Assembly (NCBI GenBank): GCA_028767165.1
Contig: JARACJ010000002.1
Location: 1 to 64,000, forward strand
Source: Proteobacteria bacterium DTSAM18
GTDB taxonomy: Bacteria > Myxococcota_A > UBA796 > GCA-2862545
DNA length: 64,000 nucleotides
Reading direction: 5' to 3'
Position 1 is the first letter of the stretch; each line of letters begins with the position of its first letter. The notes under the pieces were generated by a model, which worked only from the letters and a program-made list of their open reading frames with translations, was not told the origin of the DNA and ran no database searches. Of the stretch, positions 19,340 through 28,740 are shown in pieces. The position numbers and the translations under genes were made by a program.

Positions 19340-20972
19340 CCACCGGCTCCGCCTCGTCGGGCAGCTTCAGGCGCCGCACGACCGCCACCGCCCGCAGGTC
19401 GGACACCCACAGCCGCACGTCCGCCGCCCCCGACGCCCAGCCCGGCAGCCCGGCGCTCACCTCGAAGGGCAGCAGGCTGTCGCTGGACATCATGCCCGTC
19501 GGCAACGCCTGGCTGCTTCGTCCCAGCTGGCGCGGCAGGGATGCCTCCAGGCAGCCCCGGTTCCTGCGCGTCTCGAACGCGCCGCCGAGCACCAGGTGGT
19601 CTGCAGCGGGCACACGGGCGTCGATGGCCTGCTGCAAGGCCGTGAGGGCGTCGCAGCGGGTGCGGGACCGGGTCGGCAGGTCGACGGCGACCACCCAGAG
19701 ATCCGTGGTGCCCGGGATGTCCAGGCGGGCCCAGGACACGTTGGTGTCGGTCCGCGTGGGATCCCGCCAGGGGCCGGACTCCAGGAACGGAAGCCGGGAT
19801 GCCACCAGCGTGGGGTGGTCGTCGGGGCCGAAGTAGTCCCGGAACATGGTCCACTCTCCACCCCACAGGTCGCCGAAGCGCTGCAGCATCTCGGACCAGC
19901 CCCCCTGGGCATGGCCCTGGTCGACCGCGAGCAGCACATCGGGGGCCAGGGCCGCGGCCTCCACCTCGGGCAGGCCCCGCGCCTTCGACGCGCTGGAGGG
20001 GAGCAGCAGGACCACCTGGACCTCCCGCCCGGGCGACCCATCGTGGACGGGAGTGGCCGTGCTGTGCCAGGCGAGGGGATCGAGCCCCTTGGGAACCGGG
20101 CGGCCGGGCGCATCCGCCGGCAGCTCCAGGGGGGGGTCCGCGCGGAAGGCCCGCTCCAGCAACGCCGCCAGGCGGACGCCGGCCTGCAGCAGTCGCTCCC
20201 GGGCGACCTCCTGGGAGCGACGCCGGTAGGAGGGCGACATCTTCGGCCCGTACCTCCTGGGCGGCTCCGCGCCATCGTGGACCTTGGTGGAGGTGGGCAG
20301 GTCGTAGGCGAAGGAGGCCGCCAACCATCGGGACTCCTCGGCCCACTGCGCCGGCTCGACCGCCGTGCGCGCCTGAGACAGGGCGTCTGCCGAGGCCTCC
20401 CGCAGCAGCTCCTGCGCGAGATCCTCCCAGCGGGACGCCATGCCCTCGACGACGGTGGTGTCCCAGTAGCGATGCAGCGACTGCCGCTGTCCGTCCACGC
20501 TCACCACGAGCAGGTTGCCGCCCCGATCCTCCTTGTGCCCGACGTGCATTGGCTGGTGCAGATCCCCCACGACGTGCACCAACCAGGCCAGCGCCTGCCG
20601 GCGACGCCACAGGGGGACACCCGGGTCTGCCACCCGCGCGGCCTCCGCCTCGACGACCGTCAGCGCGCACCCGCGCTCCGGCGGACAGGCTCCGGCACGG
20701 TCGATGGTCGTGGCCCCCTTCTGCACGTTGACGTAGTGCCAGGGCGCCGCGGCGGCGAATGCCTCGTTGCCCCGCACCCGATCCGCCCATGTCCCGTACT
20801 CGGCCAGACTGTCGTAGTCGGGGGTGTACAGCTCCATCACCTCGGCCCGGACCTCCGGCGAGAGCAGGGTCTCCGCCACCTGCCCCACCACCTTGTGGCC
20901 ATCCTCCCCCCAGCCGAAGGCGAGGTTCGGTACGATGGCGGCGATCACCCAGGCGGCCTTTGTCATCCTCAT
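19326..20972 (-). CDS. S1/P1-type nuclease fused to an EEP-like domain
   Basis: The 548-residue protein has a short signal peptide; cleavage after 'AFG' would make Trp the first mature residue, as required in S1/P1 nucleases where it binds zinc. The trinuclear zinc ligands are visible in WGEDGH, YGTWADRVR, WHYVNV, LVHVVGDLHQPMHVG and HRYWDT. After residue 310 a second domain follows the strand order of endonuclease/exonuclease/phosphatase (EEP) proteins ('DVLLAVDQGH', 'LVASRLPF', 'LWVVAVDLPTRSRTRCDAL', 'LVLGGAFETRRN'). The EEP motif GGDFN is changed to GGAFE, so this half may be inactive. The probable role is extracellular or periplasmic degradation of nucleic acid. A second ATG lies two codons in. 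Confidence 0.85.
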   Translation of the reverse strand: MRMTKAAWVIAAIVPNLAFGWGEDGHKVVGQVAETLLSPEVRAEVMELYTPDYDSLAEYGTWADRVRGNEAFAAAAPWHYVNVQKGATTIDRAGACPPERGCALTVVEAEAARVADPGVPLWRRRQALAWLVHVVGDLHQPMHVGHKEDRGGNLLVVSVDGQRQSLHRYWDTTVVEGMASRWEDLAQELLREASADALSQARTAVEPAQWAEESRWLAASFAYDLPTSTKVHDGAEPPRRYGPKMSPSYRRRSQEVARERLLQAGVRLAALLERAFRADPPLELPADAPGRPVPKGLDPLAWHSTATPVHDGSPGREVQVVLLLPSSASKARGLPEVEAAALAPDVLLAVDQGHAQGGWSEMLQRFGDLWGGEWTMFRDYFGPDDHPTLVASRLPFLESGPWRDPTRTDTNVSWARLDIPGTTDLWVVAVDLPTRSRTRCDALTALQQAIDARVPAADHLVLGGAFETRRNRGCLEASLPRQLGRSSQALPTGMMSSDSLLPFEVSAGLPGWASGAADVRLWVSDLRAVAVVRRLKLPDEAEPVVSQP

Positions 20973-21045
20973 CCCCCAAACGGGCTAAGAGGCGCCTGAA
21001 TCACCGGCGCCTCCCGGCCTGCCGTCCCAGGATAGTCGAGAAGGG

Positions 21046-22545
21046 ATGCTCTCTGTCATCGCCAGTTTCGTAGCCGCCCTCTGCGGCGTCGTGGCTGCCC
21101 TCTCCCTGGGCCGCTCCGCCATTCCGCCCATGCGCACCTTCGCGATGGTGGCGATGCTCGGCGTGGTGGGCCTGCACATCCTGCCCGAAGCCATCCTCGG
21201 CACCGGCTGGGCAGGGCTCATGTTGTTCATCGTCGCGGCGATGGTGCCCTCCTGGTTGGAGCGCCTCGCCGCACAGCGTGCCCCGGAGAACGGGGGCCGC
21301 CCCATGGGGCTCGTGCTGGCCCAGTGGGGCCTGCTGCTGCACGCATTCGGCGACGGCCTCATCATGGGGATGTACGAGCAGGCCCACAGCGGTCACGACC
21401 ACGAGCAGGTGATCTTCGCGCTGGCGGCCCACAAGCTGCCGGTGGTGGCGTACATCTTCCTGCGTACCCGCCGCCACGAAGGCACCGCGAAGGCGTACAT
21501 GGCCGCCGCCAGCCTGCTCGGCGCCACGCTCCTCGGCATCGCCGTGGTGGCGCTCGCCCCCTCGGCCGCCTTCCAGGAGATCACCCCCTGGATCAACGCC
21601 GCCGTGGCCGGCCTGATCATGCACGACCTCGCCCACCCGGAGCACGAGGACATCGAGCGCACCCGCGGCCTCGCCATCGCCGACGTGCTCGCCCTCGTCC
21701 TTGCCGTGGCCATCATGGCGATGCTCACCGACGAGACCCCCGCCCAGGGGGCCATCACCCTCGACTTCCTGTCCCACCTGGGCATGCTGGCCCCGGGCCT
21801 GCTGATGGCCGGCGCCCTGGCCTACATGCCCAAGCCGGCGGATCGGCGGTCCGCCCAGATCGCGCTGATGTCCCTGCCCATGGTGGGCCTCTGGCACGCC
21901 CTGGCGCTGGCGCTGTTCCTCCCGCCGATGGCCCCCAACGCCATCAACGCCGGGTGCGGCGACGAGGACGCGAACCCCGACACCAAGGTCGCCAGCTGGG
22001 TGTCCTGGGGCGTCATGGGCTCCCTGTTCGCCACCCTGCTCCACCTCACCGGCCTGGATCCCACCGCGGTCCACGGTGCGCCTCTCGAGCCCACCGAGCT
22101 GTCCACGGCCTGGGCGCTGCTGGCGGTGGGCCTGTGGCTCGTGGAGATCCGGGTCCCCCTCCCGGGCTGGCTTCCCCTCGCCGCCGTGAGCGCGTCCGTG
22201 CTTCCGCCGTGGGGTGCCGCCGCCCTGCTCGGCGGTAGCCTCGCCCTGCACTCGCTGCCCGTGCCGTGGACCTCCGGCGTGCACCACCCGGAGACACCCA
22301 CCTCCTACCTGCCCCGCCTGCTGTGGCTGCCGGCCCTCGTGGCCGCCCTGGCGCTGCTTCCCGTGGCCATGCCGGCGATTCCGTTCGAGATCACCCTCGG
22401 CCTGTCGGTGGTCGTGGGTCTGTGGTGTGCCTGGCGGATCTGGAACGGGGGGCTCGATGCGCTCCTCACGCCCATCGCCGACCACCACCACATCCACCAC
22501 GTGCAGGACCAGCACGATCACGACCACTCCCACCACCACCACTGA
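21046..22545 (+). CDS. ZIP-like metal permease with His-rich tail
   Basis: The 499-residue protein has about 12-14 membrane segments. Its first half resembles ZIP transporters: 'LLLHAFGDGLIMG' fits the HNxxDG metal site of helix 4, and 'FALAAHKLPVVAYIF' fits the helix 5 'HKxPE' site. The loop 'EQAHSGHDHEQV' and the C terminus (HHHIHHVQDQHDHDHSHHHH) are His-rich, consistent with binding zinc or another divalent metal. The second half (residues 250-480) adds more helices that ZIP proteins normally lack. It begins a likely operon: the first crcB starts three bases after its stop. Transport direction and metal are inferred. Confidence 0.75.
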   Translation: MLSVIASFVAALCGVVAALSLGRSAIPPMRTFAMVAMLGVVGLHILPEAILGTGWAGLMLFIVAAMVPSWLERLAAQRAPENGGRPMGLVLAQWGLLLHAFGDGLIMGMYEQAHSGHDHEQVIFALAAHKLPVVAYIFLRTRRHEGTAKAYMAAASLLGATLLGIAVVALAPSAAFQEITPWINAAVAGLIMHDLAHPEHEDIERTRGLAIADVLALVLAVAIMAMLTDETPAQGAITLDFLSHLGMLAPGLLMAGALAYMPKPADRRSAQIALMSLPMVGLWHALALALFLPPMAPNAINAGCGDEDANPDTKVASWVSWGVMGSLFATLLHLTGLDPTAVHGAPLEPTELSTAWALLAVGLWLVEIRVPLPGWLPLAAVSASVLPPWGAAALLGGSLALHSLPVPWTSGVHHPETPTSYLPRLLWLPALVAALALLPVAMPAIPFEITLGLSVVVGLWCAWRIWNGGLDALLTPIADHHHIHHVQDQHDHDHSHHHH

Positions 22546-22548
22546 GCG

Positions 22549-22923
22549 ATGACCCCTGTCCTGCCCCAGCTCGGACTCGTCCTCCTCGGTGGTGCCGCGG
22601 GGGCTATCTGCCGAGCCGGTCTCGGCCTGGTGGCCGGGAGGCTCGGGCAGCCGGGCTGGAGGGGCACCCTGCTGGCCAACCTGCTCGGGTCCGTGCTGTT
22701 CGGCGTCCTCACCGTCACCGTCGGGCTCGACGACGCCGAGGCCCGCGCCCTCTGGCTCACCGGCTTCTGCGGCGCGCTGACCACGTTCAGCTCCTACAGC
22801 CTCGACGTGCAGACCCTCCGCCTGTCCGAACCCCGCCACGCCCTCGCGGTGTGGCTGGGTACGCCCCTGGTGTGCCTGGCAGGCCTGTGGTGCGGCGTCC
22901 AGGTGGCGGGGTGGTGGTCATGA
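22549..22923 (+). CDS. crcB: CrcB/Fluc fluoride channel subunit 1
   Basis: The 124-residue protein has four membrane segments and the Fluc motifs: GGAAGAICRAG at the start, 'GTLLANLLGSVLFG' with the pore Asn, and 'GFCGALTTFSSYS' with the central sodium-site TTFS. In characterised Flucs two phenylalanines three residues apart form the fluoride-conducting Phe box; here the pair is Phe and Tyr. Fluc channels export toxic fluoride as antiparallel dimers. The gene overlaps a second crcB by ATGA, pointing to a heterodimer. Confidence 0.9.
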   Translation: MTPVLPQLGLVLLGGAAGAICRAGLGLVAGRLGQPGWRGTLLANLLGSVLFGVLTVTVGLDDAEARALWLTGFCGALTTFSSYSLDVQTLRLSEPRHALAVWLGTPLVCLAGLWCGVQVAGWWS

Positions 22924-23363
22924 AGGCCTGGTGGGCTTGGGTCGGCCTCGGGGGCGCCCTGGGGGCCGCCGGGCGCTTCAGCGTGGGCTCCTGGTTCACC
23001 CACATGGCGCTGCCGGCCTGGTCCGCCACGGCGTTCGTCAACCTCAGCGGCTGCCTGCTGATGGGCCTGTGGGCCGCCTGGGTGCGCGACGACGACCGGC
23101 ACCTGCACGCACCCGTGCCCCAGGGCCGCGCCCACCTGCAGGCGCTCGTCGGCACGGGCTTCCTCGGCGGGTGGACCACCATGTCGTCCTTCGTGGCCGA
23201 CCTGTACGTGCTCCTCACCCTCGGCACACAGGGCATCGCCGCCCTCGACGCGGCTCTCAGCATCCTCGGTGGGTTCGCCCTGCTGGGATGGGGCTACAGC
23301 CTGGCGGGAGGCCGTGTGGGTCCCCTGGCCCAGACGCAGGACGGCCCCGACGCCGAGGACTGA
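22920..23363 (+). CDS. crcB: CrcB/Fluc fluoride channel subunit 2 (divergent)
   Basis: The 147-residue protein starts at the ATGA overlap with subunit 1. It keeps the Fluc layout (GGALGAAGRFSVGSW, 'ATAFVNLSGCLLMG' with the pore Asn, 'GFLGGWTTMSSFVADLY'). The central motif is TTMSSF rather than TTFSSY, so the Phe-box pair is Met and Phe, complementary to subunit 1. It has a hydrophilic loop of about 20 residues (DDDRHLHAPVPQGRAHL) before helix 3 and a charged tail. Together the pair looks like the asymmetric Fluc heterodimers known in other bacteria. No fluoride riboswitch was seen upstream. Confidence 0.85.
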   Translation: MKAWWAWVGLGGALGAAGRFSVGSWFTHMALPAWSATAFVNLSGCLLMGLWAAWVRDDDRHLHAPVPQGRAHLQALVGTGFLGGWTTMSSFVADLYVLLTLGTQGIAALDAALSILGGFALLGWGYSLAGGRVGPLAQTQDGPDAED

Positions 23364-23402
23364 ACCTCGGGGCCGGGGCCGCGTGCCGTCAGGCGGCTGC
23401 GA

Positions 23403-25220
23403 TCAGGAAGCCTTCTCGCGACGCACGATGGACCGCTTGTTGGACGCGAGCTCGCGCTTGCGCAGGCGGATGTGGTTCGGCGTGATCTCGATCAGCTCGT
23501 CGGCGTCGATGAACTCCATGGCGCGCTCGAGGGTGAGCTGACGCGGGGGAGCCAGGACCTGCTTGTCGTCGGCGCCGGCGGCACGGAAGTTCGTGAGCGC
23601 CTTGGCCTTGGTGCAGTTGACGTTGAGATCGTTCTCGCGGATGTGCTGACCGATGATCATGCCCTCGTAGACATCCTCACCCACACCGCAGAACAGGGTG
23701 CCGCGGGGCTGCAGGTTGAACAGGGCGTAGGTGGTGGTCTTGCCGGTACGGTCGGAGACCAGGGCGCCGTTGGGGCGGGACAGGATCTGGCCCACGTCGT
23801 CGTCCCAGCCGTCGAACAGGGAGTTCATGACGCCCTCACCGCGGGTGTCGGTCATGAACTCGCCACGGAAGCCGATCAGGCCGCGGGTGGGGATGCGGTA
23901 CTCGAGGCGGGTACGACCCACGCCGGAGGGGACCATGTTGACCATGTGCCCCTTACGGCCGGCGAGCTTCTGGGTCATGGTGCCCACGTGCTCGTCGGGC
24001 ACATCGAGGTGCACCAGCTCGTAGGGCTCGACCTTGCGGCCGGTCTCGTCTTCCTTGCGGACGACCTCGGGACGGCTGACGGTGAGCTCGAAGCCCTCAC
24101 GACGCATCTGCTCGATGAGGATGGCGAGCTGCAGCTCGCCGCGGCCGAAGACCTTGAAGGACTCGCGGGAGTCGGACTCCACGACCTTCAGGGAGACGTT
24201 GGACAGCAGCTCGCGCTCCAGGCGGTCACGGATCTGGCGAGCGGTGAGGAGCTTGCCGTCCTTGCCGGAGAAGGGGCTGGAGTTGATCGCGAAGGTCATG
24301 CCGATGGTGGGCTCGTCGACCGTGACGCGGGGCAGGGGCTTGGGGTTCTCGCCGCCGGCGAGGGTGTCGCCCACGGTGATGTCCTCGACGCCGGCCACGG
24401 CGATGATGTCGCCAGGAACGGCCTCATCCACCTCGTAGCGACGCAGACCCTTCCAGGAGTACACGAACTGGGGCTTGACCCGCTTCTCGCCGTTCTCGGT
24501 GAACATGACGAGGGGCTTGCCCTTCTGCATGGGCTCGCCGTACAGGCGACCGATGCACAGGCGACCGACGTAGCTGTCGTAGTCGAGGTTGGTGACCATC
24601 ATCTGCGGGCCGTCGCAGGGATCCGCGGAGGGGCGGGGACCGGGCACGTGCTCGATGATGCCGTCGAGCAGGGGGCGCAGATCCTCGGAGCCGTCGCCGA
24701 GCTCGTTGTGGGCCAGGCCGTCACGGGCGCAGGCGTAGAACACGGGGAACTCGAGCTGCTCCTCGTTGGCGTCGAGGTCGATGAAGAGGTCGTAGACCTC
24801 GTCGAGAACCTCGGCGATGCGTGCATCGGGACGGTCGATCTTGTTGATGCACAGCATGATGGTGAGACCGGCCTCCATCGCCTTGCCCAGCACGAAGCGG
24901 GTCTGGGGGAGGGGGCCCTCGGAGGCGTCGACGAGCAGGATGGCGCCCTCGACCATGCTGAGGACGCGCTCGACCTCACCGCCGAAGTCGGCGTGGCCAG
25001 GGGTGTCCAGGATGTTGATCTTGGTGTCGCCGTAGTACACCGAGGTGTTCTTGGACGAGATGGTGATGCCACGCTCACGCTCGAGGTCCATGGAGTCCAT
25101 GACCCGATCTTCGACCTGCTCGTGAGCTGCGAAGGCGTTGCACTGCTTGAGCATGCCGTCGACGAGGGTGGTCTTACCGTGGTCGACGTGGGCGATGATG
25201 GCAATATTGCGGAATTGCAT
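23403..25220 (-). CDS. typA: Ribosome-associated translational GTPase TypA/BipA
   Basis: The 605-residue protein has the normal TypA length and domains: an N-terminal G domain with [23 protein letters not shown] and NKIDR, then EF-Tu-like domain 2, EF-G-like domains III and V, and the TypA-specific C-terminal domain containing '[19 protein letters not shown]' and '[13 protein letters not shown]'. TypA binds the ribosome and supports assembly and stress adaptation. The start at 25220 is supported by AGGGGA four bases upstream. A structured segment at 25288-25373 lies in its upstream region. Confidence 0.97.
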   Translation of the reverse strand: MQFRNIAIIAHVDHGKTTLVDGMLKQCNAFAAHEQVEDRVMDSMDLERERGITISSKNTSVYYGDTKINILDTPGHADFGGEVERVLSMVEGAILLVDASEGPLPQTRFVLGKAMEAGLTIMLCINKIDRPDARIAEVLDEVYDLFIDLDANEEQLEFPVFYACARDGLAHNELGDGSEDLRPLLDGIIEHVPGPRPSADPCDGPQMMVTNLDYDSYVGRLCIGRLYGEPMQKGKPLVMFTENGEKRVKPQFVYSWKGLRRYEVDEAVPGDIIAVAGVEDITVGDTLAGGENPKPLPRVTVDEPTIGMTFAINSSPFSGKDGKLLTARQIRDRLERELLSNVSLKVVESDSRESFKVFGRGELQLAILIEQMRREGFELTVSRPEVVRKEDETGRKVEPYELVHLDVPDEHVGTMTQKLAGRKGHMVNMVPSGVGRTRLEYRIPTRGLIGFRGEFMTDTRGEGVMNSLFDGWDDDVGQILSRPNGALVSDRTGKTTTYALFNLQPRGTLFCGVGEDVYEGMIIGQHIRENDLNVNCTKAKALTNFRAAGADDKQVLAPPRQLTLERAMEFIDADELIEITPNHIRLRKRELASNKRSIVRREKAS

Positions 25221-25287
25221 GTGTTCCCCTGGGGTTTGGACTCCGCGTCTATCCCTTGGAGCACCGCAGGGCACCTACCGATGACCG

Positions 25288-25373
25288 TTCGTCACGTCGT
25301 TCTGACCGAAAACGCAGGTTCGCCCCCACCCCAGCGAAGGAATGGGGGGATCGATTGGATTCGCCGTGACGAA
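25288..25373 (-). other. Long inverted repeat with inner hairpins upstream of typA
   Basis: TTCGTCACG (25288-25296) is perfectly complementary to CGTGACGAA (25365-25373), enclosing 68 bases. Inside, CCCCA (25329-25333) can pair with TGGGG (25343-25347). The segment lies between the zinc-ribbon/AgmX gene and typA, both on the minus strand, so it would fall in the typA leader or promoter region. It may be a structured RNA leader or paired protein sites. No known riboswitch class is recognised. Confidence 0.4.
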
Positions 25374-25391
25374 TGATGAAGCGTGGACGCC

Positions 25392-26741
25392 TCAGCGAAT
25401 GGCGAACGTGTAGCGCACCGTGCCCGCGCCATTTGCCGGGAAAGTCAGGCTACCGAGCGCCCGATCCAGGCACCGCTCGAGCACCGGCGCGGACACCTTG
25501 GAGATACGCAGACCGGACGCGGAGCCGCTGGCGGCGAGGGAGAAGCTGATGGGAACGGACACGGGCTGCTGGATCTCGGCGGTGGTCAGGGCCGTGTAGA
25601 AGCAGGTCTGGACCTTGGGGCTCGACTGCAGGATGAGCTCGAGGGCGTTGGGATCCACCAACGGGCCGTCGGAGACGGCAGGCTGCGCCACCTTGGGCTC
25701 CTCGCGCGGCGCAGACGTGGCCGGGCGGGATGCGGGGCTCTTGTCGACCGGCGCCGGGCTGGGAGCCGGCTCGGCCTTGGGGGCGGGCTCTACCTTGGGG
25801 GCAGGCTCGGCCTTGGGCGTCGGCTCGGTCGTGGACGTGCTCGCGGCCTTCTTCTCCCGCGCCGCCGCGAGGAGGGGCGAGGATGCCACGGCATCTGCGC
25901 CGGAGGTGCGGGGGGTGCTCGGGGAGGCCCGTGCAGGGGTGGGCGCTTCAGCCTGTGCCTCCACCGTGGGCTCCTCCGCCGGAGGGGCCTGGGCGAGGGA
26001 CAGCTCGGCCTCCGGTGCGGGATCCTCCTGCGCGATCTGCGCACCCGACACGGACAGCCCCGCCTGGGCGAGCACCACCATCACGGCGGCCAGGCCGCCC
26101 ACGAACAGCCCGAGCATGCCGGAGATGACCGGGCGCCCGGACTGACGACCGAAGCTGCCGAGCAGCAGCACCAGCAGCACCCAGGCGGAGCCGCCGATGC
26201 CCAGGAAGACGCCCACGATGGTGAGGGCAGGGGACGAGGCGAGCCCGATGGCATCCAGCGCCAGGAGCAGCGTGCCAAGGCCGGCGGCCATGGCGCCGAG
26301 GAATGCCAGGAGCAGGCCCTCTCCCGCCCCCAGGGCCGGCGCGACGACCTTGGACGGCTGGGCAGGGGCCGGGGCCGCGGCAGGCTTCGACCTGGCGGCG
26401 CGGGCCACACGCTTGATCTTGGCGATGTCGGATGCGCCCATCGGCGCGCCCGAGATCAGGGGGACGTCGTCGCCGTGCTCCTCGAGGTGGTCACGACCGA
26501 CGATGGGCATGGTCTTGTCGCCGTCGTCGTCGTCGGCCGGTGCGAGGGTCTGGTTGGCCACCGGTGCCGTAGGGGGCACGGCCCGCACGACCACCCGGTC
26601 CTCTTCACCGGCGCCGGGCTTGGGGCGGGGGATCAGCAGCCTGGATCCGCACTGCTTGCAGGTGGCCTTGTTGATGGGCTTCTTCAAGCGTGCGTTCGGC
26701 ACGTTGTAGGACGATGCACACTGATCGCAGACGACCTTCAT
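25392..26741 (-). CDS. Zinc-ribbon membrane protein with AgmX/PglI-type C-terminal domain
   Basis: The 449-residue protein starts with an MJ0042-type zinc ribbon (MKVVCDQCASSYNVP and CKQCG, four cysteines). A low-complexity linker follows, then four hydrophobic segments (residues about 140-235), a Pro/Ala/Lys/Glu-rich stretch with 'KAEPAPK' repeats, and a C-terminal domain of 100 residues ('VQTCFYTAL', 'VPISFSLAASGSASGL', 'LERCLDRALGSLTFPANG', 'VRYTFAIR'). That last domain matches the TonB-like AgmX/PglI C-terminal domain of Myxococcus gliding proteins. The likely layout is a cytoplasmic ribbon, membrane helices and a periplasmic domain. A role in envelope complexes or motility is inference only. 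The start has GGGGGAG upstream. Confidence 0.85.
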   Translation of the reverse strand: MKVVCDQCASSYNVPNARLKKPINKATCKQCGSRLLIPRPKPGAGEEDRVVVRAVPPTAPVANQTLAPADDDDGDKTMPIVGRDHLEEHGDDVPLISGAPMGASDIAKIKRVARAARSKPAAAPAPAQPSKVVAPALGAGEGLLLAFLGAMAAGLGTLLLALDAIGLASSPALTIVGVFLGIGGSAWVLLVLLLGSFGRQSGRPVISGMLGLFVGGLAAVMVVLAQAGLSVSGAQIAQEDPAPEAELSLAQAPPAEEPTVEAQAEAPTPARASPSTPRTSGADAVASSPLLAAAREKKAASTSTTEPTPKAEPAPKVEPAPKAEPAPSPAPVDKSPASRPATSAPREEPKVAQPAVSDGPLVDPNALELILQSSPKVQTCFYTALTTAEIQQPVSVPISFSLAASGSASGLRISKVSAPVLERCLDRALGSLTFPANGAGTVRYTFAIR

Positions 26742-26825
26742 GACCTTGCTCCCCCGTATCAGGCCTTGGATCCGGATTTCCGGCCCCATGAGGTCGCGAT
26801 GTACGGCAAGAGCCCCTCCCCGTCA

Positions 26826-26863
26826 AGAAAAGGTCGGCACAGCGCAGTGCCATGCCGACCTTT
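26826..26863 (-). terminator. Rho-independent terminator of purEK
   Basis: AAAGGTCGGCA (26829-26839) pairs with TGCCGACCTTT (26853-26863) around 13 bases. On the minus strand the stem ends in TTTTCTTGAC, a T-rich tail. It lies 40 bases past the purK stop and insulates it from the zinc-ribbon gene that follows on the same strand. Confidence 0.75.
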
Positions 26864-26902
26864 GATGGTGGGGATCCGCCGTACCGAAGCGGCGGGACGG
26901 GA

Positions 26903-28006
26903 TCAGTCCTGGGAGAGCGCCCCGAACGGCAGCACCCGCGTGAGGTGGCCCATCTTGCGGCCCTCTCGTGCTTCGGCCTTGCCGTACAGGTGGATCTTCA
27001 CCTGACCGTCGGCGAGCCACTCCCCGAAGGCGTCGACCTCGTGGCCGAGCACGTTGGTCATGACCACGTCGCCACGACGCTCGGGAGAGCCGAGGGGCAG
27101 GCCCATGACCGCACGCACGCACTGCTCGAACTGGGAGCAGACGGCGCCGTCGATGGTCCAGTGACCGGAGTTGTGGGGGCGGGGGGCCATCTCGTTGACC
27201 AGCACGCCGCCGTCGGCGGTGAGGAACATCTCGACGCCCATCACACCCACGTAGTCGAGGGCGGTGACGATGCGCTCGGCGATCTCACGGGCCTTGGCCA
27301 TCACGTCGCCGCTGACCTGGGCGGGTGCCAGGGTCTGCTTGAGGATGTGGTGCTCGTGGCGGTTCTCGACGAGGTCGAACGCGGCCACGGAGCCGTCGAC
27401 CGCGCGGGCCACGACCACGCTGGCCTCGAGCTCGAAGGGGACGAATCCCTCGAGGATGCAGTCGTGCTCGGCCTTGTCGCCGGCGACGCGGGCCCAGGCC
27501 GCGACCATGTCCTCGCCCTGCTCGACGAAGGTCTGGCCCTTGCCGTCGTAGCCGAAGCGGCAGGTCTTCAGGACGCCCTTGGTGCCCAGCTTCTCCATGG
27601 CCTCGGCGAGCTCGGCGGCGTTGGTGACCGCATGGAAGGGTGCGGTGGGCACGCCGACCTCGTCACGGACGAAGGTCTTCTCCTTGAGCCGGTGCTGGGC
27701 GATCTCCAGGGAGCGGGCGTTGGGCCGCACGGGCACGCGCTCGGCCAGGAAGGCCGCGGTGGCCGCCGGGACGTTCTCGAACTCGAAGGTGACCGCGTCG
27801 ACCGCCTCGGCGAAGGCCGCGAGGGCCTCCTCGTCGTCGTAGTCGGCGATGGTGGCACGGTCGCACACCTGGGTCGCGGGACCACGGGAGGGGGCGAAGA
27901 TGTGGGTGTGGTAGCCGAGGGGACCGGCCGCCTGGGCGATCATGCGGCCGAGCTGGCCGCCGCCGAGGACACCGATGACGGAACCGGGAGGAAGTGCGGT
28001 GCTCAT
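26903..28006 (-). CDS. purK: N5-carboxyaminoimidazole ribonucleotide synthase
   Basis: The 367-residue ATP-grasp enzyme has the PurK N terminus ([18 protein letters not shown]), '[11 protein letters not shown]', the ATP-grasp segment '[15 protein letters not shown]', and the metal and substrate loop '[15 protein letters not shown]'. It uses ATP and bicarbonate to carboxylate aminoimidazole ribonucleotide in purine synthesis. Its start overlaps the purE stop by ATGA, so the two are co-translated in the order purE-purK, and a terminator follows. Confidence 0.97.
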   Translation of the reverse strand: MSTALPPGSVIGVLGGGQLGRMIAQAAGPLGYHTHIFAPSRGPATQVCDRATIADYDDEEALAAFAEAVDAVTFEFENVPAATAAFLAERVPVRPNARSLEIAQHRLKEKTFVRDEVGVPTAPFHAVTNAAELAEAMEKLGTKGVLKTCRFGYDGKGQTFVEQGEDMVAAWARVAGDKAEHDCILEGFVPFELEASVVVARAVDGSVAAFDLVENRHEHHILKQTLAPAQVSGDVMAKAREIAERIVTALDYVGVMGVEMFLTADGGVLVNEMAPRPHNSGHWTIDGAVCSQFEQCVRAVMGLPLGSPERRGDVVMTNVLGHEVDAFGEWLADGQVKIHLYGKAEAREGRKMGHLTRVLPFGALSQD

Positions 28007-28509
28007 GCGTCACCCTCCTCGTCGACGGGCTCCTTGGCGATGGACGCGGTCTGCGCCGCGCGGAAGGCCTCGAGGGCCTCGTCGACCTCGGGATCCATCA
28101 GGGCGATGACGGAACCGGCCATCAGGCCCGCGTTCTTGGCGCCGGACTTGCCGATGGCCAGGGTGCCCACGGGGACGCCGCCGGGCATCTGCACGATGGA
28201 CAGCAGGGAGTCGAGGCCGTTGAGCGCGCGGCTCTTGACCGGCACGCCGAAGACCGGCAGGGCGGTCATGGACGCGACCATGCCCGGGAGGTGGGCCGCG
28301 CCGCCGGCACCGGCGATGATCACCTTGAGGCCCCGCTCCTTGGCGGTGACCGCGTAGCTCACGAGACGCTGGGGCGTGCGGTGGGCGGAGACGATGGCGG
28401 TCTCGTAGGGCACGCCGAGGGTGTCCAGGATGTCTGCGGCGTGGCGCATGGTGGGCCAGTCGCTCTGGCTGCCCATGATGATGCCGACGAGGGCGTTGTT
28501 CTCCGACAT
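28003..28509 (-). CDS. purE: N5-carboxyaminoimidazole ribonucleotide mutase
   Basis: The 168-residue protein has the class I PurE signature: [13 protein letters not shown], '[10 protein letters not shown]' with the catalytic His, and '[14 protein letters not shown]'. It converts N5-CAIR to CAIR, the step after PurK. The start at 28509 has GGAGG seven bases upstream. The C-terminal 15 residues are an acidic extension. It is the first gene of the purEK operon. Confidence 0.97.
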   Translation of the reverse strand: MSENNALVGIIMGSQSDWPTMRHAADILDTLGVPYETAIVSAHRTPQRLVSYAVTAKERGLKVIIAGAGGAAHLPGMVASMTALPVFGVPVKSRALNGLDSLLSIVQMPGGVPVGTLAIGKSGAKNAGLMAGSVIALMDPEVDEALEAFRAAQTASIAKEPVDEEGDA

Positions 28510-28538
28510 GGTTGTTCCTCCGACCGATGTGCGGGTCC

Positions 28539-28560
28539 TGCCCCCACTTATGGAGGGGCA
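28539..28560 (-). other. Small hairpin in the purE leader
   Basis: TGCCCC (28539-28544) pairs with GGGGCA (28555-28560), 30 bases upstream of the purE start. It may affect translation or be incidental. The 231-base gap between purE and the next, divergent gene shows no gene. Confidence 0.3.
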
Positions 28561-28740
28561 CTGCTTCATGGCCCTGTCTAGTCGACCCGGCAGGGGGCAG
28601 CCAGCATCACCGTTCGACGTCGCGTCCGGACAACGGGATTCCCAACGTGGCAATCGTGGATCCGTCAACTTTCCCTGGACGATGATCCCACGCTTCCCGT
28701 AGGAACATGGGACCCACCACGACTGCCGGAGCCCCCCACC

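Noticed and set aside
20973-21045. Fluoride riboswitch ahead of the ZIP-crcB operon
   Set aside because: I looked for the conserved GGNGAUGG and pseudoknot pattern here and before 22549 and found none.
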